Of a stretch of 64,000 nt of DNA, positions 47,231-57,837 are shown piece after piece (position 1 is the first letter of the stretch; every line of letters begins with the position of its first letter). Origin of the DNA: Adiantum capillus-veneris (lineage: Eukaryota; Streptophyta; Polypodiopsida; Polypodiales; Pteridaceae); NCBI GenBank assembly GCA_014529385.2, contig CM043944.1, positions 51,955,268 through 52,019,267 on the forward strand, read 5' to 3'. The position numbers were made by a program, and so were the translations under genes. A model generated the notes under the pieces. It was not told the origin of the DNA, searched no databases, and worked only from the letters and a program-made list of their open reading frames with translations.

Positions 47231-48950
47231 CGAGAGCCCTAAGTAGGTGACCTTAGACTAATCCTACGAGGTGAGTCTTATAAACTACTTTGTATACTTT
47301 AGTTAGAAAAGATCTAGGAGTGGTGGACTCCGAAGGTCTCGAGAGATACTAGGAAGTGGGGTATTCCTTGGTCTTCTGTGTTGACAGTATTTTTAGTTTA
47401 TCTTAGATTAGATTGTTTTTGATGGTGTTTAAGTGGTTGTTGACATAAAAAGAATTTGCTACTCCTGGTGTGGTAGTAAATCTCTTTATATTTTCAATTG
47501 CAAAAAATCCATTTTATGATTAGAAGTAGCTTAGGTAGGGCCTGATTTGATCCTGATCCAGAGCTATCAATTGGTGTTCTATTTGCTTGATGTGTTTGAT
47601 TGCATGTTAGATCACTGAAAAAGTCGCTTTGGTAGTGAAATATGCAATAAACAAAGTTCAGAAAAATTTTCTGTGTAACTGATTGTTGCTGAGCACTTAA
47701 AAGAGCTATTGGAAGAGTTCTGTGCTGAAAAACTGGAAATCTGCAACTTTAGACATCATACGCGTATGATGTCTTAGGACCTAAACAGAGACTAAAATTG
47801 AAAATTTGACATTGCCAAAGTGTTTAGAAGGGGGGTTTTACCCTAAGATCAACTTAAAACAAGAGCATTAACACTCAAAGAAACCCAAAAAGACAAGTCG
47901 GAGTCCAAGAAACGCAAAGAATAGGAAATTTTGGATTCAAATCTTGTTTTTACATTCAAACCTGACAAAAACACTTGAAACTCAATTATAAACATTGGAG
48001 AAGGCTTAAAACAAAAAATAGTCAAAATCTGGGACAAAAGACATCATACGCGTATAATGTCTTTTGTCACATCCACTGCTTATTTTTGATATCTGACCTG
48101 ACAAGATTGTTACAGGCACTGTAGGAAGCATAAATATCAAGTTTGGACCCAAATTGATGAAAAAGACATACGCGTATGATGTCTTTGACCTAATTTTGGA
48201 CATATTTTGATACTTTGCTAACACAGATCCATTGTAATAGCTGTCTAGAGGTTATATTTCAAGTTTCATCCCATTTGGATCACAATTGACCAAAAAACAA
48301 GTCAAAAGCGGAAAATTGCCAAGAAAAGCCTAAATTAGCCATAACTTGCTCAAACAGAGCTCAAACTGAATTTTGTGAGTTTCATACCATTTGGATCACT
48401 TGGTAAAAAAAACAAGTCAAAGCGGAAATTGCAAGAAAACCTAAATTAGCCATAACTTGCTCAAACAGAGTTCAAAACTGAATTTTGGTGAGGTGAACAG
48501 AGCATAAGGGCCACTGAGAGTGAGCATAACCAAAATAGTCAAAATCTGTGAAAAAAGACATCATACGCGTATAATGTCGTTTTCAGCATAACTGCAACAA
48601 AATTCTCACTTGATGAAACAGAAGTTGTCCAACTGACAAGATTAAACAATTGACCAAGTATCAATCAGTTTGGATCAATTCTGACCACAAAAAACTTGGA
48701 AAACAAATTGCCGAGACGGAAAAAGTTAAAGTCCTTTAGGGGAATTGATGAATTTGAGATCGGGCAGGAATCTCCGGAATAATCAACCAAAACAAGGGGA
48801 ACCAGCAAGTGTCATATCAACCGAGGGAAGTGTAAACCAAAGTTTGGTGCAACCATTAAGCCGATCTTTGAAGAAGTGTCTCTGATACTTCTTCGGAGAG
48901 ATCTTACGAGATTTTCACCGAAAACTTGGAACACTTGAACCTGAACAACA
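47231..48950 (+). other. Element C leader with palindromes and direct repeats
   Basis: A long non-coding leader. It contains four copies of a palindrome (GACATCATACGCGTATGATGTC or close) at 47752-47773, 48033-48068, 48165-48183 and 48557-48578. A two-copy direct repeat of about 118 bases starts at about 48262 and 48380 (TTTCAT-CCATTTGGATCAC...CATAACTTGCTCAAACAGAG). I see no coding frame before about 48970. Confidence 0.8.
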
Positions 48951-48959
48951 GAGAAAATA

Positions 48960-51701
48960 TGCAGCAGGATCATCAAACCCTTCCGCCACAATGAGCTATT
49001 GTTCATAAAATACCAGTACGACAATGAGCAAGGTGCCAAGATCTACAAAGATGGAATGGACCGCTATTGTGTAAAGATAGAAGATAGACCTAGTGAGTTC
49101 AAGGACTTAGTGCCTGTGAGCTATAGCGGAGATAGATATCTAGATGACGAGGGTACCATGTACTTGTAGTCCTAACCCTAACATTGTGGACAAGTGGGGA
49201 TTGATGGGCACCAAAGCCAAAATAGATGAAGAACTCGAGGAGAAAGCACCAATAATGAACTTCCCTAATGCGAGGTTAAGAAGAGAGAAAGAAACTACAA
49301 GGATCAACACTGATAACATCTATGTGGGGTATACAAATATAATAATGGGGAGCAAGATCTCTATTATAGATGTGAAGAACCCTACACCGGAGAGTTGACA
49401 GACCAAAAAAAGACTTTATGTCTTTACCTACACAGAGGGATCGGAAGTGAAAATTGCCGCTTACGATAAGTATGGCAGGCAATACTCAACAATGGGCAAG
49501 AAAGAATTAGAAGGATATACATACTTTGGGGGACCACTACATCAGTATTATGTTACTTCTAGCTCACATAGACCAGCACCAACAAATGGAGTGCAAAACT
49601 CAATGACAACAGGAGGACAAAGAACTCAGGTTGCTGACTCTTTCAGTCAACCTTGGGACTCGAAGCTCGGACCAATGGGATCATTACATTCCAGAGAGTC
49701 AATGGATACGAATCGAGGTAGTGCAGTTCCAATCCCACCTATACCACTCCAGGTCCAAGGTTTGAAGCGGAACCATCACATTTACCTCCTAGTAGTAGAT
49801 TCAGGGCAGAGGAACCGACAAGGGTAACCCATGAAGTCCATGATGCTAGAGAAAGCTTTAGCGAGACACAGGAGCAATGAGATTGGTAGCAGATCATAGA
49901 CGTATGAGACCATCTCAAGTAGCCAAGTGTATGCCAAAGAAGTATTGGTTCAGGAGATCCGTATGCACATGTGTCACTCTTTAAGCAAGTCTTAAGAGCT
50001 GAGCAGATAACAGATTTCCATACACAATACGAGGGATTTGTCTTACTCTAGAAGGTACTGCATTGACATGGTTTTCAACCAATGAACATAGGGGGATTCC
50101 ATGACATTGACCATTTGCTAAGGGGACTGAGGAACGACACTCTCAAGAAGGACTTGCACTTGAAAGCTTGTACAAGTTTCGAGCAAGTAAGAGAGAGGCA
50201 TTGTACTTAGTGGATAATGTACGGTTTATGGAGAGGGTGTCAGCGGATACAGATTTTGCATCCAGTAGCTCCTCCTCCGTAGCGAGCGTACGAGACTACC
50301 ACTAAAAAGAATGTTCAAACAACAACCATGCAAATGTAGAGCAAATGATAGAAGATGCTCTAAAAAGGATGGCACCATACCAAAAACCATTGCCAAAACC
50401 ACTGAAATGGTGTGCTATTGAACAAAAATGGACAAATCATCCAACAGAGGAGTGTTATTACAACAAAGGGTATGTAAGGGAGCGCCAGTATGCACCTCCT
50501 GCTCAATTAGTGCCACCTCAGATACATCCAGTACCTCGATACCCAACGGGAAATGTACCAGGACCTATGGGGATAGAAAGACCGCAACCGGTATTGGGAC
50601 AACAACCACCTTTACCAGGAGCAAGAAGAATAGTGGGCATTAGATATGCACCAACCTTAGAGAATCAGGAAGAACAAGCCTTAGTGCCTGTTCAAGCCTA
50701 TATGAAGAAATCGGGTGCACACATGTCTCGACAGTGTATTACCCACCAAAAGAACCAAAACAAACCAGAACCATGGGGCATGATGGGGAATGTTGGAATA
50801 CCAAAGTTACAAGTGCTTCGGATGAAGAGAGATACAATATGGACGCAAGAACCTTGATGTTCATAGCTCATGGAGGGTTTGCAGGACAGAGACCATCCTA
50901 TCCACAAAGGACGAATCAGGTAGGACCAAGACCAGCACTAGGACCCTGTTACAAGTGTGGAGGTGACCATCTGATGAATGTTTGCCCACATACGGAAATC
51001 ATTAGAATTAACGCTTATTGCACTGAGTGTGAGGGTTGGTTACTCACTTCATTGAGGATTGTTCAAAGAATCCAAAACAAAGTGCAAAAGACGACAATGA
51101 ATATGCTAGAAACTATTCCTACCAGCAGTGGGTCTGAAAATGAAACTCTGATACCAACGCAAGTTGTTACTAGAGCTCAAGCTAAGAAAACCACTAGAGA
51201 ACCTGAGAATGGAAAGTTAGCGACTGAAGTGGTTAGTCAAGGTCCGCGGAGTCAGAAAAACACATGGAAAGCTAGAAAGGCACGCATGAAGTTGAGAAAA
51301 GAACGTGAAGACGCTATTCTAGCTGAAGAACTAAAGCAAACGAAAGATAGATTAGAAAAACTTGAGAGTCAAAACGGGAAACGAGAGATGAGCCCGGAAA
51401 GAACGAAAACAAAAAGAGTATCAAAGAAACAACGAGCTTAAGCTCAGGGGGATCAGTGCTAGTCGACAAAGTACACGAACCATGGGACGCACTGATGAGA
51501 GCTTACGAAGCTAGGTTAAAGAACAACCAAACACAAGAACAGAGGTGGATGACATACCAAACGCGGAATTGGAAAGCAAGACTTGAAATGTGCCAGAGAA
51601 TGATCGAGACTGCACAAGCCTTATTAGAACCACCAAAAGAAACAATGAAATTGTGGGAAGGAAAACCCAATTCAACAAGAGGACTATCGTTTCACGGGTA
51701 G
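48960..51701 (+). pseudogene. Element C gag region, several frameshifts
   Basis: Pieces in changing phases: about 48970-49170 (NELLFIKYQYDNEQGAKIY...), 49144-49398, 49447-49827, a capsid-like part near 50030-50280 (LEGTALTWFSTNEH), 50345-50857 (Pro-rich) and 50734-51441. The last holds a zinc knuckle CYKCGGDHLMNVC (CX2CX3HX4C) near 50947-50985 and a second Cys-rich segment (YCTECEGW). A highly charged Lys/Glu helix (about 51250-51420) follows. The region is long for a gag and would include an extra N-terminal domain. Boundaries between frames are approximate. Confidence 0.7.
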
Positions 51702-52150
51702 CTGAAAGACTCCCAGTGACAAAAGCCTGAAAATACACAAAAGGATGACCGCATAGTATTGAACACAAACCGATCAGGAGATAGAGAGTTTTCATCCAGT
51801 CATACAGAGGATTTACGGAAAAGATGAGGATTACAATGAATTTTGGAAACAAGTGAGAGAGGCAAACTTTGCAAACGAGCTAAGTTTGCAAGCTAATCAG
51901 ACAAATTGGGGAAAAGGACATCAGGAATCCTCCCATAGTGGAATTTGAGGCAGGATCTCAAGTGGACTTGGATCTGCAATCTTACTGGGGAGATGGGGGC
52001 TCTCTGTTAGAAACAACGGAGAGAAACCTCACTCACTGAATACCTTACCTCATACTTAGGAGAGTATGAAGCAAAATCCGAGGATTAGAGCACTTCCACA
52101 CGAAAAATCTCATCAGAAAAAGTCATGGACTCGCAAGGATTGATGAGATT

Positions 52151-52876
52151 TTGTCAACACCAGTGACATGCACTATCACTCTAGCTGAGCTTTTGAGGCT
52201 AAGACCACATATGTGGACCACTGTAGGAAAATGCTTGGAGAAATTCGGGATAAAAGATCCAACATTGAGATTGCAAGAGAGCATAGAGGAGCTGAGCATG
52301 CCACAAAAGAACGCTAAGCCTGTACCCTTAAACAAGGTCGGAGAGTATTGCGAAGGTGAAGAGGGGAATACAACCTTACCAGTTGAATTCCAAGGAGTGA
52401 AGACGATGGCAATACTAGACAGCGGAGCAGGGGTAGCCATTTCTACAAAAGAAATCTGGAAAAAATGGGGGAAACCAGCAATAAGGAAGACTAGGTTGAA
52501 ACTCCAATTAGTAGATGGACACATGGAGAAACCTATGGGGTTATTAGAGAAAGTTTTAGTGACTTCTTGTAGAATTGAATACGAACATACTTTCGCTATT
52601 GTCGATTTTGCCAAGGAGAATAACTATGATATCATATTGGGAAGACCATTCATGAGACAGTTGAAAATGGTCCAAGATTGGGGCTACGATCACATATACT
52701 TGAGAAATATGGAAACCACTACACGTGTGAACCTGAAAGACCATAGCTACAAAGATGTGAACCGAACACCGGTAGAGGAGTTTGATTCAGCTACTTTGGC
52801 GGGATCCGAATTTCCAGCTTGGTTAGGTAAAACCAAGGAGTTATGGATGTGTGGAGCTTCGAATGTGGAAGTCTGA
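52151..52876 (+). pseudogene. Element C protease (first retropepsin)
   Basis: A 241-codon frame with the retropepsin signature AILDSGAGVAI (about 52410) and the second block YDIILGRPFM (about 52625-52655), at the usual gypsy spacing. It lies between gag and RT as expected. It is the expected protease for polyprotein cleavage; a second such domain occurs after the integrase (57086-57470). Confidence 0.9.
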
Positions 52877-53758
52877 AACGAGAGAATGTGTTTTAGAAAG
52901 GGCTATCGAAGACGAAACGTATGTAGGAGAACCCTTTCAGAGGACACGTTTGAACCATTAGAATGGACACACATTCTAGCAACCCTAGATGTTTGTGCGA
53001 TTCGGATGGTCCCACAACGAAATTTTGCGATAAGGACGGGTACGACGTGGTTCCGTACTTCATGTTGAGAACTGTACTCAAAAAAGAAACTGAAAAGAAC
53101 GATACACTGGAAAAGGAAGATGAAGAGGAGGTGTTTCACGACATAACGATCATCCAGAGTCGGGAAATGAAGCAGACAACGAGTCAACGGACAATTCAAG
53201 CGGAAACGAAGAAACTATAACGGATGTCGATTTTATGATTTTCCGAACCAAAACTAAACAACGCCAGAAACCTATAGAGCAAAGAAAAAAAACAAAAGGG
53301 GTTAGAACCAATCCGATGCCTAGAATAAGAGGAAAAAATTCATTCCTAATGCTAGTAAAGGCTGAAGATTGTGTTAAGGATAAGATTTCTGGAAGAATGA
53401 GAGGCAGTGATCAAAAGAGCTTACGAAAAGACAAAAGAGGCTCAAGAAATCAAGTTCAAAAGAATGGAACGGAAACGGAAACAGAAAAATCAGAAAAGAA
53501 CAAGCGCAACAGAGAATACACGGAGTCCAAGTTAGAATGTAGAAACAAGTACAGAGAGCTCAAGAAAACTCTGAAGGAAGTTTGGACGACAGAAATTGAG
53601 AGTGGAGAGGACGAAAACGTCAAAATCAAGGAAAACATGGATGTTCCCTCTCACTATAGGAAATTCACAATAGAGGATAGGAAGGTGATATTAACCCACC
53701 TATTCGAGAGAGGAAGGAGAACGAATCTTATGACGGACGGAGGATGCAAAAAAAGTTG
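52877..53758 (+). pseudogene. Element C linker, highly charged
   Basis: Overlapping frames (52963-53220, 53235-53759) are rich in Lys, Glu, Arg and Thr with few hydrophobic residues, and join protease to RT. No catalytic motif. Frame changes occur near 52890 and 53220. Confidence 0.5.
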
Positions 53759-54735
53759 ATTTAGCAGCTCCAGGTGAGACGCCTAGACCAGTTACATAGC
53801 CACAGATTTGTCTCCAGGCGAGGAAGAGAGACTTTTGAGTCTTCTCAGAGAGTATAGGGATGTGTTTGCATGGTCTTATAAGGGACTTAAAGGGAGTTGA
53901 CCCATCGATATGCCAACACTCAATCCCACTAAAACACGACGCAAAGCCTAGCAGATAGAGACCATACACATATAATGATACTTTTGCTAAGCGAATCAAG
54001 GAAGAGATAGATAAGCTAATGGAAGCTGAATTCATATACGAGATTGAACACACCGATTGGGTATCTCCGATTGTGGTAGTACCTAAGAAGAATGGAAAAC
54101 TCCGAGTGTGTGTCAACTTAAAGAAAGTGAATGCTGCAACAATCAGGGACAATTATCCCTGCGATAACTGATCATGTTCTAGAGCGTGTATCAGGGAAAA
54201 CAGCATACTCCTTTCTTGATGGTTTTTCAGGATATAACCAGCTAGCCATAGCACTGGAAGATCAACATAAAACAGCTTTTGCTTTTTCAAACGGAGTGGG
54301 GAATTTATGCTTATCGGTTATGCCTTTTGGTCTAACCAATGCTCCCGCAACCTTCCAGAGGGTGATGACGCATGCTTTCAAAGAATACTTAAGGTTGTTT
54401 CTAGAAATATACATGGATGACTTATGTTACATTCTCTACTGAGAGATGAGCATCTAGAACACCTAAGAAAAGTATTTGAGAAATGTAGGACATATCGCAT
54501 TTGTCTCAATCCTGAGAAATGTGTGTTTATGGTCCGACAGGGCAGAATTCTGGGACATATTGTCTCACAAAACGGAATATCCACGGATTTAGAGAAGATA
54601 AAAGTTATAGTGGATATGCCTAGACCAACCAATGCGAAACAAGTACAGAGCTTTTGGGACATTGCGGATATTATAGACGATTCACATGTACCCTATAATA
54701 GGCCAACCACTTTACAGGCTAATAGTGAACTTTGA
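53759..54735 (+). pseudogene. Element C reverse transcriptase, frameshifted
   Basis: The gypsy RT blocks appear in three phases: TDWVSPIVVVPKKNGKLRVCVNLKKVN (about 54052-54130), FLDGFSGYNQLAIA and MPFGLTNAPATFQRV (54131-54442), the catalytic box IYMDDLC (about 54408) and the thumb/connection GRILGHIVSQNGI (about 54540). Shifts near 54165 and 54430 destroy the frame. The YMDD-type box itself is intact. Confidence 0.88.
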
Positions 54736-55215
54736 ATGGACAGAGGAGTGTGAGGAATCATTCAAGAAATTGAAAGAGGCACTCATTACTGCTCCAGTCT
54801 TGAAATCACCAGATTGGGAGAAGATATTCCATGTGCACATAGATGCTTCTGCATATGCAATAGGATGCATTCTGGCTCAGCCAGAAGAAGGAAACATGGA
54901 TTTTCCTATCTGTTACGCCAGTCGACAGCTCAACCATGCAGAGAAGAATTACACCACAACGGAGCGAGAAGGATTAGGAATGATCTATGCTGTGAAGAAA
55001 TTTCGGCATTATCTTCTAGCCAACAAGTTTGTGTTTTTTACGGATCACCAAGCCTTGCTCTACCTAGTGAATAAACCATGCAATACTGGGAGAATAGTGA
55101 GATGGTTCATTATCTTACTGGAATTCGACTTCACGGTAGTAGTAAAGAAAGGAAAAACACATCGTAGAGCTGATCATCTTTCGCGATTGACGAATGGAGA
55201 AGACCCTATAGGAGT
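54686..55215 (+). pseudogene. Element C RNase H
   Basis: Reads EECEESFKKLKEAL, then HVHIDASAYAIG, TTTEREGLGMIYAVKKFRHYL, FFTDHQALLYLV and RADHLSRL. The Asp, Glu, Asp and Asp residues of the gypsy RNase H active site are all present. It is in the same open frame as the first part of the integrase. Confidence 0.9.
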
Positions 55216-56209
55216 AGATGACGACATGCCAGACGCGTACTTGTTCAACATAGAAATGATACCGAGGTGGTCTCAAAATGTCGTTAACCTATTAACCTAT
55301 GGAGGAGAGTTCGATAGAAGAGAATACAACCTGAAACATATTGCTATTCAGCAATCCAAGAATCTTCAATTGATTGCAGGAAGGATGTATCAATTGGGAA
55401 ATGATCATGTTTTACGACTATGCATCAATCGTGAGGAATATAATATATATCTGCGCGAAGCACATGTTCAGGAATGTGCATTTCATTGTTCAAGAAGGAA
55501 CACATATAGGAATTTGTTACAATTGGGAGTCTATTGGCCAGGAATGAAAGAAAGCGTACATGAATATGTCACTGTATGTATTGTATGTTCATCAAAACCG
55601 CCAGCCGAGTATTCGACATTATATCAGATAATGATCACTCCAGAATGGAGTCAGTATATTGTTGAATATCTCACAAATAGAACTTTCCCAGAAGGAACGT
55701 CAAAAGCTCGTCAGAAATCTGTAGAGACAGAAGCTAGAGATTACGCTTTAATAGGAGATCAACTCTATAAGAGAGGTAAAGACAACCAGCTTAGGATTTG
55801 CGCATCAGAGTCTGAGTATGTGATAATCCTGGAGCAAGCTCACGGAGGAGTAGGTGGAGGCCATTTCTCAGGTGATAAGACAACAAAACTTGTCTTAGCC
55901 GCAGGAATATGGTGGCCAACATTACATATGGACGCTGAGGAATACGTTAAACGGTGTGATGACTATCACCGGACCAAAGTACCACTTAAAAGAGATGATA
56001 TGCCGCTTAGACCAATGATGGGGGCAAGAGCTTTTGCAAAATGGGGGATTGATTATGTCGGACCCATTTCACCTCCTGCATATAAGACTCATGCACAATA
56101 CATCATTGTGGCTACAGACTATCTAACAAAGTGGGTCGAAGCAAAGGCAACTCAAAAAGCAGATGCCAGGACCACGGCACAATTTCTATATGAATACGTC
56201 TTTGTATGA
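55216..56209 (+). pseudogene. Element C integrase N-terminal region with two H2C2 segments
   Basis: Two H2C2-like zinc-binding segments occur in series. The first is AHVQECAFHC...VCIVC (about 55459-55590), and the second is AHGGVGGGHF...RCDDYHR (about 55838-55971). In the second the last Cys is Tyr. The core then starts with KWGIDYVGP (first catalytic Asp, about 56040) and YLTKWVEAKATQKADA. TGA 56207 (for CGA) ends the frame. Confidence 0.82.
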
Positions 56210-56215
56210 TATGGA

Positions 56216-57085
56216 TTGCCAATAGAAATTGTGAGTGATCGAGGCACACATTTCATAAATGAAGTGATAGAGATCCTTCTAGATGAATTCATGGTAATCC
56301 ATAGGAAATCAGCCCCGTATCATCCACAAGCAAACGGACAAGCTGAAGCAACAAACAAAACCATATGCACAGTCCTTACGAAGATTGTATCTGAGTCGAG
56401 AACTGACTGGGACCAGAAGTTGCATTCAACATTATGGGCATATAGGGTAGCATATAAAACATCAATAGGAACGACCCCATATAACATGGTTTTTGGGCTA
56501 AATGCTATCTTACCAATAGAATTCTTGATTTCAACCTTAAGGGTGGCTAAGGATCTAGAGTGGATAGGGCACGAGCTCTCTGATAGATTAGATGACCTGG
56601 AAAAGCTAGATGAGCTTCGCCTAAAAGCAGTAGCTTCCATCTACGCTCAAAAAAGGCGACAAAAGGAATTTTTTGATAAGCATGTGCGGACTAAAGAGTT
56701 TAAAGTTGGGGACTATGTCCTAGTTTACACTCTGAAACAGCATGCTAAGAAGCTTAAAAAGCGAGGGATGGGACCTCTGGTGATTAAAGATCTATCACCA
56801 AGTGGAGCCGTCAAGCTTGCTACATTAGACGGAGAAGAAATGCCCAATTGGATTAGTGGATGCAGAGTGAAAAAGTATCTTTTGCCGCTAACCCAAGACA
56901 TGCTTCTCAAAATACATCAAGAAAAGCTGCGTGTCCAGAAAAAGAAAAAGATTGAGGAGGAAGCGCAAGCCGAGGCGAAGGAAAGAATGGAGAAAAGGAG
57001 ACTACTGCGTCAAAAACAGCGCAATGAAGGAGCAATACGAATAAACGCAGTTAGTATAACAGAAATAGATAATGACAAAGAAGAA
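56216..57085 (+). pseudogene. Element C integrase C-terminal region
   Basis: Continues in phase after TGA 56207. IVSDRGTHF and NGQAEATNK supply the second Asp and the Glu of the catalytic triad, which is therefore complete. GTTPYNMVFG, the KEFKVGDYVLVY...GPLVIKDL barrel and a Lys/Glu-rich helix (about 56930-57040) follow. There is no stop at the usual end of pol; the frame runs on into the next domain. Confidence 0.9.
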
Positions 57086-57535
57086 CCCATCATTGAATGC
57101 AAAGTAGGAACCAACCAAATCAAAGCCAGAGCACTATTGGATTCAGGAGCTCAAGCTAACCTACTTTCACTCAGTTTGTATAGACAATTGACAAATGACA
57201 CTAAATTACAAAATGCCAAGCAAGAGTTAAAGAGTTACTCTGAGAATTCAATCAAAACTGTCGGATGCACATTTTTACATATACAGATTAACCAATATGT
57301 GTATCCTCATATGTTTTACGTGGTTGAAGACCAAGCTACACAACATCCATTATTGCTAGGACAACCATGGCAGAAGCAATATAATGCAATGATTGACTGG
57401 AGTTCTAATTCAGTGCTTATCAAATACGAAGGTGAAAGTCAATCAGTTACGTTCACCAAAGGAGAAGAGCCAACTCCAAGGACGAATCCAAAGACAAAGA
57501 TAAACAACAACCAGAGAAAAAGAAGAAGATATGGC
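57086..57535 (+). pseudogene. Second retropepsin-like domain, fused after integrase
   Basis: In the frame of the integrase C-terminus (residues 289-405 of the 56216 frame), the sequence IIECKVGTNQIKARALLDSGAQANLLS carries a retropepsin Asp-Ser-Gly-Ala at about 57140. HPLLLGQPWQKQYNAMIDW follows at about 57344-57400, the second block at normal spacing. It would be about 110 residues, the usual protease core length. A Lys-rich tail follows, with a phase change near 57465, and is cut by element D at 57536. A non-catalytic scaffold role is possible; homology to retropepsins is what I see. Confidence 0.78.
57531..57535. other. Target site duplication ATGGC (left copy)
   Basis: ATGGC precedes element D and is repeated exactly at 62333-62337. 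Confidence 0.96.
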
Positions 57536-57837
57536 TGTTGGAATTAGGGTTGCAGAGAAACACACACAGCTTGGAGAAGACGAAGGAAGCTCAAGGCACA
57601 CAATAGAGAGTGTGTTACTTAGTGTGCAATGGAAAGATAGATAGCCCTAGAGTGATGGGCGTATATACAATGCACGGGGGAAAAAACCTCCTAAAGAGGG
57701 AAAAAATGCCCCGGTGGTCCTAGTGTGTTCACACACATCACTACCACATGTATATGGTAACAAATCCCCCCTGGAGTGATGCGGTGAACGAGAGCTGGCA
57801 CATGAGTAAAGGGAAGTGCCATGCCCTAAGGACAGGA

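Noticed and set aside
47751-48578. CRISPR array
   Set aside because: Spacing is irregular (tens to hundreds of bases), the repeats are full palindromes, and the setting is a plant retrotransposon leader.
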